DNA of 64,000 nt from an uncultured Aquimarina sp. (GTDB lineage Bacteria > Bacteroidota > Bacteroidia > Flavobacteriales > Flavobacteriaceae). Position 1 is the first letter of the stretch. Every line of letters starts with the position of its first letter. Below, one piece after another: positions 44,803-53,654 of the stretch. Where the stretch lies: positions 744,001 through 808,000 of the forward strand of contig NZ_CANLMP010000002.1 of the NCBI RefSeq assembly GCF_947492405.1, read 5' to 3'. Under the pieces are notes generated by a model, which saw only the letters and a list, made by a program, of their open reading frames with translations, searched no databases and was not told where the DNA came from. The position numbers and the translations under genes were made by a program.

Positions 44803-46011
44803 ATGAAAAAACGATTTATAATTATCTCAGCAACAGTATTTACACTTATACTAAGTTTCTTTCTTTTTGAGCCTCTTTTCACATATATGATAGGCTGGAA
44901 TAACCTACCTAATAATAACAATATCCGACCTGTACGACCTCACAATGATCTTGTTCTAAAAAAAGCTGATAGTGTACTTAAAACAATCTACAAAAAATTA
45001 AACACACCTGCTGTATCCATTGCTGTAGGTCAAAACAATAAAGTAATTTGGTCTAATGCTATGGGATATCAGGATATTGAGAATGAAACTTTAGTGGATC
45101 TTACTACCAAATTTAGAATAGGAAGTACTTCCAAAGCAGTCACTTCATTAGGAATAGGCGTTCTTCTAAAAGAAAACAAACTTCGTTTAGAGCATCAAGT
45201 AAAACAATTGGTTCCTTATATAGATAATCATCTTGGAGAATTAACATTGAAACAACTCGCTTCACACACTTCGGGAATTAGAAATTATGGTGCTTGTCTT
45301 TGCTTTCCTATTTGGGAATATTATAATAACGATCCGTATGCAAGCGTAGAAAAAAGCATTCAATTATTTAATGATGATAAGTTACTATTCACTCCAGGTA
45401 TTGATTTTAGCTATAGTAGTTATAATTATACACTTTTAAGCGCAATGATGGAAGAAGCTTCTGGAAAACCATTTCCAGAATTTATGAGAGAATTTATATT
45501 CCAACCATTAGATGCAAAATTTATCGTGGAGGAAACTTCAGAAACTATAAAAAATGCTGCAAAATTTTATGACATAAATGATCAAGAATATAAAAAAGTA
45601 TATCCTGTTAACAATAGTAACAAATGGGCTGGCGGAGGGTTTTTGGCATCTCCAACTGACCTTGTCAAACTTGGAAATGCTTTTTTAAATTATCAATTAT
45701 TCGATCAAAACATTACTGAGATACTTACAACACCCGTATTACTTAACAATGCTGAAATTAACGAACAAAATTATGCTATCGGTTGGAGAAATGACACTGT
45801 AGATATATTTGAAAACGGAACTAAAATTAGGGTTTGGCATCACGGAGGCATTGCTAATGGATCTATTTCATTGTTAGTATTATTTCCTGAATATAACTTA
45901 TCGATATCTCTGCTCGCCAACAAAAATGGTTCATCTTCTGATTTATTTGAAAATGTTTATGCAATTGCAAAAATATTCATAACCAAAAAACCTATAGACA
46001 ATGAAATCTAA
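44803..46011 (+). CDS. Serine hydrolase, class C beta-lactamase family
   Basis: 402 residues. An N-terminal hydrophobic segment (about 5-25) anchors or exports it. The catalytic SxxK is in RIGSTSKAVTS (Ser108, Lys111). The second motif is FSYSSYNYTLL, where YSS stands in place of the usual YSN, and the third is WHHGGIANG near 345. HTSGIRNYG is a further family block. Such proteins are esterases or D-amino-acid peptidases acting in the periplasm more often than true beta-lactamases. A hairpin terminator follows. Confidence 0.85.
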   Translation: MKKRFIIISATVFTLILSFFLFEPLFTYMIGWNNLPNNNNIRPVRPHNDLVLKKADSVLKTIYKKLNTPAVSIAVGQNNKVIWSNAMGYQDIENETLVDLTTKFRIGSTSKAVTSLGIGVLLKENKLRLEHQVKQLVPYIDNHLGELTLKQLASHTSGIRNYGACLCFPIWEYYNNDPYASVEKSIQLFNDDKLLFTPGIDFSYSSYNYTLLSAMMEEASGKPFPEFMREFIFQPLDAKFIVEETSETIKNAAKFYDINDQEYKKVYPVNNSNKWAGGGFLASPTDLVKLGNAFLNYQLFDQNITEILTTPVLLNNAEINEQNYAIGWRNDTVDIFENGTKIRVWHHGGIANGSISLLVLFPEYNLSISLLANKNGSSSDLFENVYAIAKIFITKKPIDNEI

Positions 46012-46034
46012 TATTTGATTAACATATTTGTAAA

Positions 46035-46066
46035 AAAAGGTTGGAATCATGTGATTCCAACCTTTT
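46035..46066. terminator. Bidirectional terminator
   Basis: Stem AAAAGGTTGGAATC / GATTCCAACCTTTT, loop ATGT, with A's before and T's after. It serves the hydrolase gene on the plus strand and the peptide gene on the minus strand. Confidence 0.85.
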
Positions 46067-46102
46067 AATATTTGAATTAGCCTTAAAAATATTCTTCATT
46101 AA

Positions 46103-46273
46103 TTAAAACGGTCCACCAACCGGTCTACAGAAACATCCTACGCAGATTAATGGATAATCACAATCTGATCCAGAATGGCATTCGGAGTTTAAGCCTCCTC
46201 CTCCATTAACAGATTGTTGCTGTTTTTTGTTTAATTCTTTTACTCCTTCTTGAGTTAAAATTGATTTTAACAT
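46103..46273 (-). CDS. Small cysteine-rich double-glycine peptide precursor (second leader family)
   Basis: 56 residues read by hand: MLKSILTQEGVKELNKKQQQ, SVNGGGG, then LNSECHSGSDCDYPLICVGC and FCRPVGGPF. The leader has the L-x-x-E-x-x-x-L-x-x-x-x-Q double-glycine style but differs from the LSLQK leaders at 27 and 38 kb. The core of about 29 residues has five cysteines in a C-x5-C-x5-C-x2-C-x-C array resembling a small knottin-like toxin. It stands alone with a strong terminator behind. Similar bacteriocin-like peptides occur in Bacteroidota; activity unknown. Confidence 0.7.
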   Translation of the reverse strand: MLKSILTQEGVKELNKKQQQSVNGGGGLNSECHSGSDCDYPLICVGCFCRPVGGPF

Positions 46274-46364
46274 AATAATTTGGTTTTAAGATTAATTTGC
46301 AATGTGAGAGTAAGTTACAAAATAAAAATAGAAAAATTCCCCTAATTTTATTCATGATTTTAAT

Positions 46365-47285
46365 TTAATACTCTATCTTACTTTCTATAATTCTTAGATT
46401 ACTTGTACCGGCATCCGAGACATATAGAACTTTACCATTTGAGCTCGCCAAAATACCATTGGGAAAATTAAACGTAGCCTCCGAAATATCGCCGTCATCA
46501 TTACCCAATACACTTCCAGCGAATACCTCAACTTCATTTTCTTTATTAAGATTGATTTTATAAATTTTATGCTCTCCAAGCTGAGTCGCAAAAAGAAAAC
46601 CTTTGGCATATGTCAAAAATCCTAAGAAATTAGCATTTGGAGCATCTGCAGGTAATTCGGCAATAAATGACAACACCCCATCTTTGAATTTATAAATTTT
46701 TCTGTCGTTAAAATTCCCTATATACGTATTCCCCCTCCTATCAAAAGCAATTCCAGCAGGCCCATTAATAGGTGCTCCTTCGTGTAACTTAGTAATTGTA
46801 TTATCTTCTGATAAGACATTAATTGTATTGGTGTTATATTCTACAAACAACATATCATTGGTCCCCGGAATTCGTTTTATACCAGCGGGAGAAATTGCAG
46901 GGATACTATCTAATTGTGTACCTTCTTCTGAATATTTATAAATAGTATTCCCAAAATTATCACATACATAGACCTCATTATCTTTGTTAATTCCAATTCC
47001 ATTTGGAGAGACTAAACCATTTGCAAAAACGGTCACTTCTCTAGAAGGAGTCATTTTATACACTGTATTCCCTACAAAATCTGACCCGTATAAATTTCCC
47101 TTACGATCTATAGCTAGCCCATCATAAAAAGCTCCGTCTGTAACCGTTTCTACCGTCGTTGTTATATTGGGTACTTCTCCCGGTCTGCAGGAAATAAATA
47201 ATAAGGAAAAAAGAAAAACGGGTATAACCGTGGAAGAATACATTGCTTTTTTAAGTGTCAAAAAATAATTAACTGTTCGTTTCAT
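46365..47285 (-). CDS. NHL/SMP-30-like beta-propeller lipoprotein
   Basis: 306 residues. A lipobox (LLFISC) ends the signal sequence, so it is a lipoprotein. The start at 47285 is kept because the shared upstream motif then lies about 54 bases away, as for the two neighbouring genes; an internal Met at 47243 gives a shorter signal. The body holds about six NHL-type blades (GLAIDRKGNLYGSDFVGNTVYK, PNGIGINKDNEVYVCDNFGN, given as types). A paralogue of the next gene on this strand but without the sorting domain. Possibly a sugar-lactone-binding or surface scaffold protein; function unknown. Confidence 0.75.
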   Translation of the reverse strand: MKRTVNYFLTLKKAMYSSTVIPVFLFSLLFISCRPGEVPNITTTVETVTDGAFYDGLAIDRKGNLYGSDFVGNTVYKMTPSREVTVFANGLVSPNGIGINKDNEVYVCDNFGNTIYKYSEEGTQLDSIPAISPAGIKRIPGTNDMLFVEYNTNTINVLSEDNTITKLHEGAPINGPAGIAFDRRGNTYIGNFNDRKIYKFKDGVLSFIAELPADAPNANFLGFLTYAKGFLFATQLGEHKIYKINLNKENEVEVFAGSVLGNDDGDISEATFNFPNGILASSNGKVLYVSDAGTSNLRIIESKIEY

Positions 47286-47338
47286 TTGATGTAATTTTAA
47301 AAGTTATGCTCAAAATTGACTCAAAAGCACTGAATAAT

Positions 47339-47361
47339 CGACCGAGGGTATACCCTGAAAC
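47339..47361 (-). promoter_or_regulatory. Shared upstream motif, copy 1 (divergent)
   Basis: CGACCGAGGGTATACCCTG on the plus strand; 15 of 23 positions match the other two copies (CGACCG and ATAC blocks kept). It contains a local palindrome AGGGTATACCCT. Confidence 0.5.
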
Positions 47362-47390
47362 GTCTTTTAGCGAATATTTCCTTAAAAAAA

Positions 47391-48515
47391 TTACTTGACT
47401 ACTTTTTCTGATGTTCTATACTTACCTGATGTTATAAGTACCGTATAAACTCCGGAACTCCAAGTACTGGTATTTATATTTCTTTCAAAAGCTTTAGTTT
47501 TAAATGGATTTGATTCTGAAAAAACTCTTTGTCCAAGCGTATCATATACCGCTACATCAAAACTACTTTGTTCCAGAAGTACTCCTTTTATCGTTAACAT
47601 TTCTCTTGATGGATTTGGATATAATAGTAAGGAAAAGTCAGCTTCTTTTAATTCATTGATGCTAAGAGTTACATCAGAAATTATTCTGAGATTTTTTGTT
47701 CCCGCATCACTTACATATATGGTCGCCCCATCTGGGCTAGCCAAAATACCATTAGGAAGATTAAATGTTGCATCCGCAATATTTCCATTTGCACTCCCTA
47801 CAGTACTTCCTGCATATACATCGAAATCATCCACGTTTTGAGGATTAATCTGATAAACACGATGCTCTCCCAATTGAGTAGCATATAAAAATCCATTAGC
47901 ATATGTCAAGAAACCTAAAAAATTGCTATTGATCCCCCTTGAAGGTAATTGAGCTACGTATGTCAATACTCCATTATCATACTTATGAATTCTTCTGTCG
48001 TTAAAATTTCCTATAAATATTACACCATTATCATCAAAAGCTATACCAGCAGGTCCATTTAACGGACTCCCAGAAAATAGTTGAGTAATTGTCCCATCTG
48101 ATGAAAGTTGGTTTATAGTATTATTACCGTAACCCACAAAAAGCATATCATCACTGTTCGGCATTTTTTTTATTCCAGCAGGAGTAAGCGTAGGATAGCT
48201 AGCAAGTTCATCTCCCTGATCATTATACTTTAGTATTCTATTATTTTCATGATCGCATATGTAAATTTCATTATTACTATTCACACCAATTCCGTTAGGT
48301 GTGTTTAGACCACTCACAAAAGTGCTTACATTACCATTGACATCCAATTTAAAAACCGAATCCCCTGAATAATCAGATCCATACAAATTTCCATTTATAT
48401 CCAAAGCAAGTCCATCGTGAAAAAGCCCGTCTGTAACAGTAGTTACAGTTTGAGAATTTAAGCTAGCGGTTACTAATAAAAAAAGTAGAGCGTAGAGAGT
48501 TTTCATATCATTCAT
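47391..48515 (-). CDS. NHL-repeat protein with type IX secretion sorting domain
   Basis: 374 residues from ATG 48515 (MNDMKTLYALLFLLVTASLN); a Met three codons later (48506) is equally good. Signal peptide, then NHL-type blades very similar to the neighbouring lipoprotein (GPAGIAFDDNGVIFIGNFND, NLPNGILASPDGATIYVSDA). The C-terminal 80 residues form a type A sorting domain (LLLYPNPSREMLTIKG ... YDTLGQRVF ... SGVYTVLI ... KVVK), so it is secreted through the T9SS to the surface or medium. The pair thus places one propeller on the membrane as lipoprotein and one outside. Confidence 0.85.
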   Translation of the reverse strand: MNDMKTLYALLFLLVTASLNSQTVTTVTDGLFHDGLALDINGNLYGSDYSGDSVFKLDVNGNVSTFVSGLNTPNGIGVNSNNEIYICDHENNRILKYNDQGDELASYPTLTPAGIKKMPNSDDMLFVGYGNNTINQLSSDGTITQLFSGSPLNGPAGIAFDDNGVIFIGNFNDRRIHKYDNGVLTYVAQLPSRGINSNFLGFLTYANGFLYATQLGEHRVYQINPQNVDDFDVYAGSTVGSANGNIADATFNLPNGILASPDGATIYVSDAGTKNLRIISDVTLSINELKEADFSLLLYPNPSREMLTIKGVLLEQSSFDVAVYDTLGQRVFSESNPFKTKAFERNINTSTWSSGVYTVLITSGKYRTSEKVVK

Positions 48516-48561
48516 AATTTTTAAAATTAACTTCGAAATTAATTTCAAAAACTATGATAAA

Positions 48562-48584
48562 CGACCGTTTGGATACAGTAATAC
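48562..48584 (-). promoter_or_regulatory. Shared upstream motif, copy 2
   Basis: CGACCGTTTGGATACAGTAA; 21 of 23 positions match the copy at 49762. It lies 47 bases from the start of the NHL/T9SS gene. Confidence 0.65.
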
Positions 48585-48591
48585 TAATTTA

Positions 48592-49710
48592 TTATACTAT
48601 TCCCATTTTCTTTATATAATTACTTGGGGTATCATTCTTAATCATTTTGAAAGCTTTATTAAAAGTTGATTTTGAATTAAAACCCGAATCTAATGACAAA
48701 GCCAAAATGGTATGATTAAAGTGTTCTCCCTTTTGAATTTTAGAAATAAACTCTTGGACTCTATACGTGTTGATGTAATCATAAAAACTACATTTATGTA
48801 TATTGTTAAGTAACCAAGACACATTGTTAGTAGAGGTATTAAGTTCTTTAGAGAGATCCTTTAATGTCAGTTCATTATTTAAATATATCTTTTTATGGAC
48901 CATAAGATCTTCTAAATTCTTTTTTAGTATTTCTAATTCTTCACCATTCAATCGCCCTTTTTGAACTGCTTTTTTCTTAATCAGTGGAACTCTAAATATT
49001 TCAGGTTGTTTTAAACTAAAAAAGCCTACGATATAAATAAATATAGGAATAGACATCCAAATTAGGTGATAACTAATGAAATACAATTCTTTAATTCTCA
49101 TAAAATAGTTAGCGTAACTTATCATCCATAAAATCAGAAACATTAAAATTCCAAATAGGAAAAACTTCAGGAAAGTATGTACTTTCTGTGAATACGAAAG
49201 ATTCTCTTTTTCTACTTTTTTATATACTCTAAGTAAATGATATGATGTAATCATGTACACTAAATTGCTTATTAAACCGGTAGTCTCTACAATAAAGTAC
49301 ACATAGTCAAGACCTCCTTGGCCGACAAAGATTTTTAACTCTTCTATAGTAAAAGATAATGTCCAAATAAAAAATGCTATATGAAGAAACGCAGGAATAA
49401 AATGATACCACGGAATCTTATAATCAGGAGATTCAGAAAAAGTTAATCTTCTTATATAGATATAGAATAAAGGGCCAAAAACGAAAATCAACGTATCCAC
49501 AAAACCTGCAATCCTAAAAAATAAGGCTCCTGAAAACCGTGGGTAACATATCCTACCTACAAGCATCAGAGAAGCTATAAACAATACGAATGACAAAATC
49601 TTATTTGCTCGCTTGTTTTTATTATGAATTAATGAAAGTGTAATAGCCAAAAAAATACCTTGACTAATTCCTAAAACCAACAATAAATCGACAATTCCAA
49701 ATGAATTCAT
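48592..49710 (-). CDS. AraC-type regulator with seven-helix membrane domain
   Basis: 372 residues. The N-terminal half has about seven hydrophobic helices (about 5-25, 35-55, 65-90, 98-122, 135-160, 178-200, 212-235). The C-terminal 110 residues form the AraC HTH (LKDLSKELNTSTNNVSWLLN and LALDSGFNSKSTFNKAFKMI). This is a membrane-bound one-component regulator. It shares a 23-base upstream motif with both NHL genes downstream on the same strand, so the three form a likely regulon with autoregulation. Confidence 0.85.
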   Translation of the reverse strand: MNSFGIVDLLLVLGISQGIFLAITLSLIHNKNKRANKILSFVLFIASLMLVGRICYPRFSGALFFRIAGFVDTLIFVFGPLFYIYIRRLTFSESPDYKIPWYHFIPAFLHIAFFIWTLSFTIEELKIFVGQGGLDYVYFIVETTGLISNLVYMITSYHLLRVYKKVEKENLSYSQKVHTFLKFFLFGILMFLILWMISYANYFMRIKELYFISYHLIWMSIPIFIYIVGFFSLKQPEIFRVPLIKKKAVQKGRLNGEELEILKKNLEDLMVHKKIYLNNELTLKDLSKELNTSTNNVSWLLNNIHKCSFYDYINTYRVQEFISKIQKGEHFNHTILALSLDSGFNSKSTFNKAFKMIKNDTPSNYIKKMGIV

Positions 49711-49761
49711 ACAAGTGATTAAAATTTATCTAACAAATTTAATTGAAATAATAAGTAAGAG

Positions 49762-49784
49762 CGACCGTCTGGATACATTAATAC
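49762..49784 (-). promoter_or_regulatory. Shared upstream motif, copy 3
   Basis: CGACCGTCTGGATACATTAA; 52 bases from the AraC-type regulator start. Best match to copy 2. Confidence 0.65.
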
Positions 49785-49813
49785 TTCTAAAAAGGGTTAT
49801 TATGTCATATAAA

Positions 49814-50710
49814 TCATCTATGATTTATATATAAATTTGGTTTAATACTATTACTTAACTGTATTAGTTCTTGATTTGATAATAGTTTGTTATTAGAAAT
49901 CTCTATACAATCAAGCAACTGCTCTTTTGTTCGTATACCAATCACTGCAGAAGTTACATAACTATTTTTTAATACGAATTGAATAGCCGTTTGGCACATT
50001 GATCTCTTATTATTAGATAAATTTTTCACAAGATCAACCACCTTTTTTACTTCTGAAGCAGTATAATCTAAATAGTCGGTTGATGGTTTTCCTGCCAACA
50101 ACCCTTTTGCTATGGATCCTCTCGTTAGCACTCCAATATTGTTTTCCTCTAATAAATGTAAGCAGGATTCTTCTGGTCTTCTATCTAGTAGACTGTATTG
50201 CATCATTACACTAGATATATTACTACGTTTTACATATTCTCTAATGACATTTGGTCGTATAGATGAGATGCCATAATATCTTATTTTCCCTTCCTTTTTT
50301 AATATTTCAAAAGCGTCTATAGTTTCATCTATGGGATCATCAATAGTACCGCCATGTAATTGATACAAATCGATGTAATCCGTTTGTAATCTCCTTAAAC
50401 TTTCTTCAACAGACTTTAAGATATATTTCTTACTAGGATTCCAATCCCAACCAGTACCATCTTCACGCATTTGATTTCCCACTTTTGTCCCAATGATTAC
50501 CTTATCTCTAAAATCTTTAACAGCACTTCCCAACATGACTTCATTTTGACCATTTTGGTATAAATCAGCGGTATCAAAATAATTAATCCCTTTATCAAAT
50601 GCCAGATGAATTAACTTCTCATTAATATCTAAATCTTCTTTTAGTGACATACATCCAAAAGATACTTCACTAATCTTCATTTCCGAATTACCAAGCTTGC
50701 GATAGTTCAT
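49814..50710 (-). CDS. Aldo/keto reductase
   Basis: 298 residues. The (beta/alpha)8 enzyme has the catalytic Asp and Tyr in YFDTADLYQNG, Lys in VIIGTKVG and His in IDLYQLHGG. The NADPH-binding end has the VIGIRTKEQL block. It reduces aldehydes or ketones with NADPH; the substrate is not indicated by context. It lacks the long C-terminal extension of eukaryotic-type members. 32 bases separate it from the yraN-like gene on the same strand. Confidence 0.9.
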   Translation of the reverse strand: MNYRKLGNSEMKISEVSFGCMSLKEDLDINEKLIHLAFDKGINYFDTADLYQNGQNEVMLGSAVKDFRDKVIIGTKVGNQMREDGTGWDWNPSKKYILKSVEESLRRLQTDYIDLYQLHGGTIDDPIDETIDAFEILKKEGKIRYYGISSIRPNVIREYVKRSNISSVMMQYSLLDRRPEESCLHLLEENNIGVLTRGSIAKGLLAGKPSTDYLDYTASEVKKVVDLVKNLSNNKRSMCQTAIQFVLKNSYVTSAVIGIRTKEQLLDCIEISNNKLLSNQELIQLSNSIKPNLYINHR

Positions 50711-50742
50711 TTCTTTTACGGTGTGTTAAATTTTAGATACTA

Positions 50743-51102
50743 TTAAAAATGATAAAAAGCATCCTCGAGATGTTCAATATTAGTTCCTAATTTATTTTTT
50801 ATAATGGCTATTACATCAAAACGAACTTCTACATCCAGATCATTCTCTACAACATAATGGTCAATTGCTTTTACCAATAACTGTATTTGTTTCGGTTTCA
50901 CAAAATCCTGAGGATCTCCAAAATCGGGAGTACTTCTGGTCTTTACTTCTACAACTATAATGATGTCTCCTTGTTGAGCAATAATATCAATTTCAGCTTT
51001 CAGATATCTATAATTTGTCTCCAAAATAGTATATCCTTGTTTCTGTAAAAACTCTATCGCTAATTTTTCACCTTCTTTACCCAATGTATTATGTGCTGCC
51101 AT
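50743..51102 (-). CDS. yraN: UPF0102/YraN family nuclease-like protein
   Basis: 119 residues. The endonuclease-like fold is seen in LGKEGEKLAIEFLQKQGY, the acidic AEIDIIAQQGDIIIVVEVKT (Glu, Asp, Glu-x-Lys signature of the Holliday-junction-resolvase-like family) and RFDVIAI. The family is universally distributed, and its role is not settled. One base separates it from the LD-carboxypeptidase gene upstream. Confidence 0.9.
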   Translation of the reverse strand: MAAHNTLGKEGEKLAIEFLQKQGYTILETNYRYLKAEIDIIAQQGDIIIVVEVKTRSTPDFGDPQDFVKPKQIQLLVKAIDHYVVENDLDVEVRFDVIAIIKNKLGTNIEHLEDAFYHF

Positions 51103-51103
51103 A

Positions 51104-52000
51104 CTAAATATATTTAAGAGTTACGGAATCCTGATCCATTGTTATAGAAACTTTAGCTCCTAAAACTAGTGCTCTGTTATCTTCTATATGACCCATTGGA
51201 AAATCAAAGACTACAGGAAAATCATATCCTTTTACAATATCTAATATGATTTCTTGAGCATTTTTTCCAAAAGAAATATTATTGTCGTGCATTTTAGTCA
51301 TACCACCAACAATCAGCCCTTTTAATTCATCAAAATATCCATTACGTTTTAGATTTTGTAACATCCTATCTATATGATATAAATATTCATCCAAATCTTC
51401 GATACAAAGTATTTTACCTTTGGTATCTATAGAGGAAGTAGAACCGCATATTGAATACAAAATTGACAAATTACCACCAATAAGTGTTCCTTTACAGTCC
51501 CCAGGTCTATTATTTTTGGAAACCGGAATGCAATAATTCTTGGGTTTTCCAAATAAAGCACTCTTTAACGATTTTCTTGCATCTTCCGTACCTTTATGAA
51601 TATCAACAGGCATTGCTGCGTGTATCGTAGCGATATTAAAATTATGAACATGAGTGTGTAATACGGTAATATCAGAATATCCAACAATCCACTTGGGATG
51701 TTTTATGAAGGTAGAAAAATCCAACAAATCTATTATTCTTACTGTACCATAACCGCCTCGCGCACACCAGATAGCCTTGATTTCGGGATCATCTAGCATC
51801 TTCTGAAAATCTAGCCTTCGCTCTTCATCAGTTCCTGCAAATTGATTGTTTTCTAACCCAATGGTGTTACCAATAACGGGTTCTAAATTCCATTTTCTTA
51901 AAATCTCAATGGCTTCATCAATTTCTTTTTTTATAATTTTTCTTGCAGTAGAAACTATGGCTATTTTATCTCCTTTTCTTATAAAATCAGGCTTCAACAT
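51104..52000 (-). CDS. LD-carboxypeptidase (S66 family, LdcA/MccF-like)
   Basis: 298 residues. The nucleophile region is WCARGGYGTVR, where S66 enzymes usually have a Ser elsewhere (here IVGYSDITVLHTH carries the likely Ser). The Glu is in CIEDLDEYLYHIDRML and the His in FPMGHIEDNRAL. It removes the terminal D-Ala of murein tetrapeptides in recycling. No signal peptide, so it is cytoplasmic. Divergent from the DUF1800 gene. Confidence 0.9.
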   Translation of the reverse strand: MLKPDFIRKGDKIAIVSTARKIIKKEIDEAIEILRKWNLEPVIGNTIGLENNQFAGTDEERRLDFQKMLDDPEIKAIWCARGGYGTVRIIDLLDFSTFIKHPKWIVGYSDITVLHTHVHNFNIATIHAAMPVDIHKGTEDARKSLKSALFGKPKNYCIPVSKNNRPGDCKGTLIGGNLSILYSICGSTSSIDTKGKILCIEDLDEYLYHIDRMLQNLKRNGYFDELKGLIVGGMTKMHDNNISFGKNAQEIILDIVKGYDFPVVFDFPMGHIEDNRALVLGAKVSITMDQDSVTLKYI

Positions 52001-52102
52001 TTCTTAAAATTTCATTTTATGATACTAATTAACAAATGTTTTCGTTCTAAACTATTATATTACAGTGAAAATCGTCCCTTAACACTAATAAACCTATTGC
52101 CT

Positions 52103-53647
52103 ATGATCTCTGATACTTCTTGTAACTTAGCATCCTTGGACCCCTATGTTCCCACATCCGAGAACCCCTGGAATGTCAGTAAAATCAATCATTTATACCG
52201 TCGTGTTGCTTTTGGAGCTACTAAAACTCAAGTAACTGATGCTTTAAACCAAAACGATCCATCAGCATTAGTAGATTCTTTAATTGATGCTGCTATTGCG
52301 TTGGCTCCTAATGCTGCTCCGGAATGGGGTTTCTGGAACCGAGATCAATTTGAAGCTGCAGAAGAAGCTAATGAAGATAATGATATCAATTTTTACCAAG
52401 ATGAAGGTAAAAGACAAATGATATATGATTTCCTTCAAAACGGATTGAGAGACCGATTAACGCTGTTTTGGAGTAATCATTTTGTAACCGAAGACCAAGT
52501 ATACAGAAGTCCTGCCTATCAATATCAATATTATAATCTTCTTCAACTACACTCACTTGGTAATTTTAGACAATTTGTATATGATATAGGTATTTCTTCT
52601 GCTATGTTGGTTTATCTAAATGGTGACGAAAACACTAGAGATAGACCTAATGAAAATTATGCTCGAGAATTATATGAATTATTTACCTTAGGTGTGGATA
52701 ATGGATATGATGAAAATGATATACTAGAAACTGCAAAAGCGATTACAGGTTGGGTAGAAACCAATGATATTGCTTGGGGACCTATTGTGTTTAACCCAGG
52801 ACAGTTTAGTAATGATAATAAAAACATTTTTGGTCAAACAGCCAATTTTGGGTATTATGGTCTTGGAGATCCTAATGATGTAATTGCAAATCTCTTTGCA
52901 CAACGAGAAACATTAGTTGCAAATTATATCTGTGGCAAATTATACACCTATTTTGTTAGTTCTACTTGTAATGAGGCAATCGTTGCACAAATGTCACAAA
53001 CATTTATTGATAACAACTTCGAAATTGCACCCGTACTTCGCCAACTATTTAAAAGTGAACATTTTTTCGATCGAGAAGCAATTGGTGCAATTATTAAAAG
53101 TCCTATTGATTTATTCGTTTCCTTTTTTAATGAATTACATTTCGAATCACCACCTACATTAGATTCGCTAAACTCCTTATTAGGAAGAACCACTACTATA
53201 GGACAAGAGGTACTTAATCCTATTGATGTAGAAGGTTGGCAAGGAAATGAAGATTGGATAAGTCCGGATTATTTAATTGGTAGATGGGAAGGTGTTCAAA
53301 ACATTCTTAATACTTCCTACTCTCAAAATCAGGCACAATTTGGTCAATTTTTAAATCAACTGCCTATCGGAACGCTAGCAGATGGTTTCGTAAATAATAC
53401 CTTACAAGGTGAACAGGTAAACGTTGTTGTAAAAGCAATTCTAGATTATTTTCTACCAAGAGGATTAGAAGATCAAACATTATTTGATGAGGCCTTAGCC
53501 ATTTTTAAGGAATTTTATCCGGAGAATTATTACGAACCCGATGCAGTAGCTCCTTTTCTTTGGACCTTAGATTTACCGGGAGTTCCCGATCAATTTTATG
53601 CGCTACTTAGTCATATCGATGAATTGCCTGAATTCCAACTTAAATAA
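52103..53647 (+). CDS. DUF1800 family protein, copy 1
   Basis: 514 residues from ATG 52103, chosen because the paralogue at 55681 begins with the same TSCNxASL-x-x-Y sequence; an upstream in-frame ATG at 52019 would add 28 unrelated residues. Family blocks: NHLYRRVAFGAT, DRLTLFWSNHFVTE, NENYARELYELFTLGVDNGY, AITGWVE, FKSEHFF and VEGWQGNEDW. No standard signal peptide. DUF1800 proteins nearly always accompany DUF1501 proteins, as here 7 bases downstream; their joint function is unknown. Confidence 0.85.
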   Translation: MISDTSCNLASLDPYVPTSENPWNVSKINHLYRRVAFGATKTQVTDALNQNDPSALVDSLIDAAIALAPNAAPEWGFWNRDQFEAAEEANEDNDINFYQDEGKRQMIYDFLQNGLRDRLTLFWSNHFVTEDQVYRSPAYQYQYYNLLQLHSLGNFRQFVYDIGISSAMLVYLNGDENTRDRPNENYARELYELFTLGVDNGYDENDILETAKAITGWVETNDIAWGPIVFNPGQFSNDNKNIFGQTANFGYYGLGDPNDVIANLFAQRETLVANYICGKLYTYFVSSTCNEAIVAQMSQTFIDNNFEIAPVLRQLFKSEHFFDREAIGAIIKSPIDLFVSFFNELHFESPPTLDSLNSLLGRTTTIGQEVLNPIDVEGWQGNEDWISPDYLIGRWEGVQNILNTSYSQNQAQFGQFLNQLPIGTLADGFVNNTLQGEQVNVVVKAILDYFLPRGLEDQTLFDEALAIFKEFYPENYYEPDAVAPFLWTLDLPGVPDQFYALLSHIDELPEFQLK

Positions 53648-53654
53648 TAAACTT

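Noticed and set aside
44803..46011. True class C beta-lactamase (antibiotic resistance)
   Set aside because: The second motif is YSS instead of the usual YSN, and there is no AmpR neighbour; it fits the broad serine hydrolase group.
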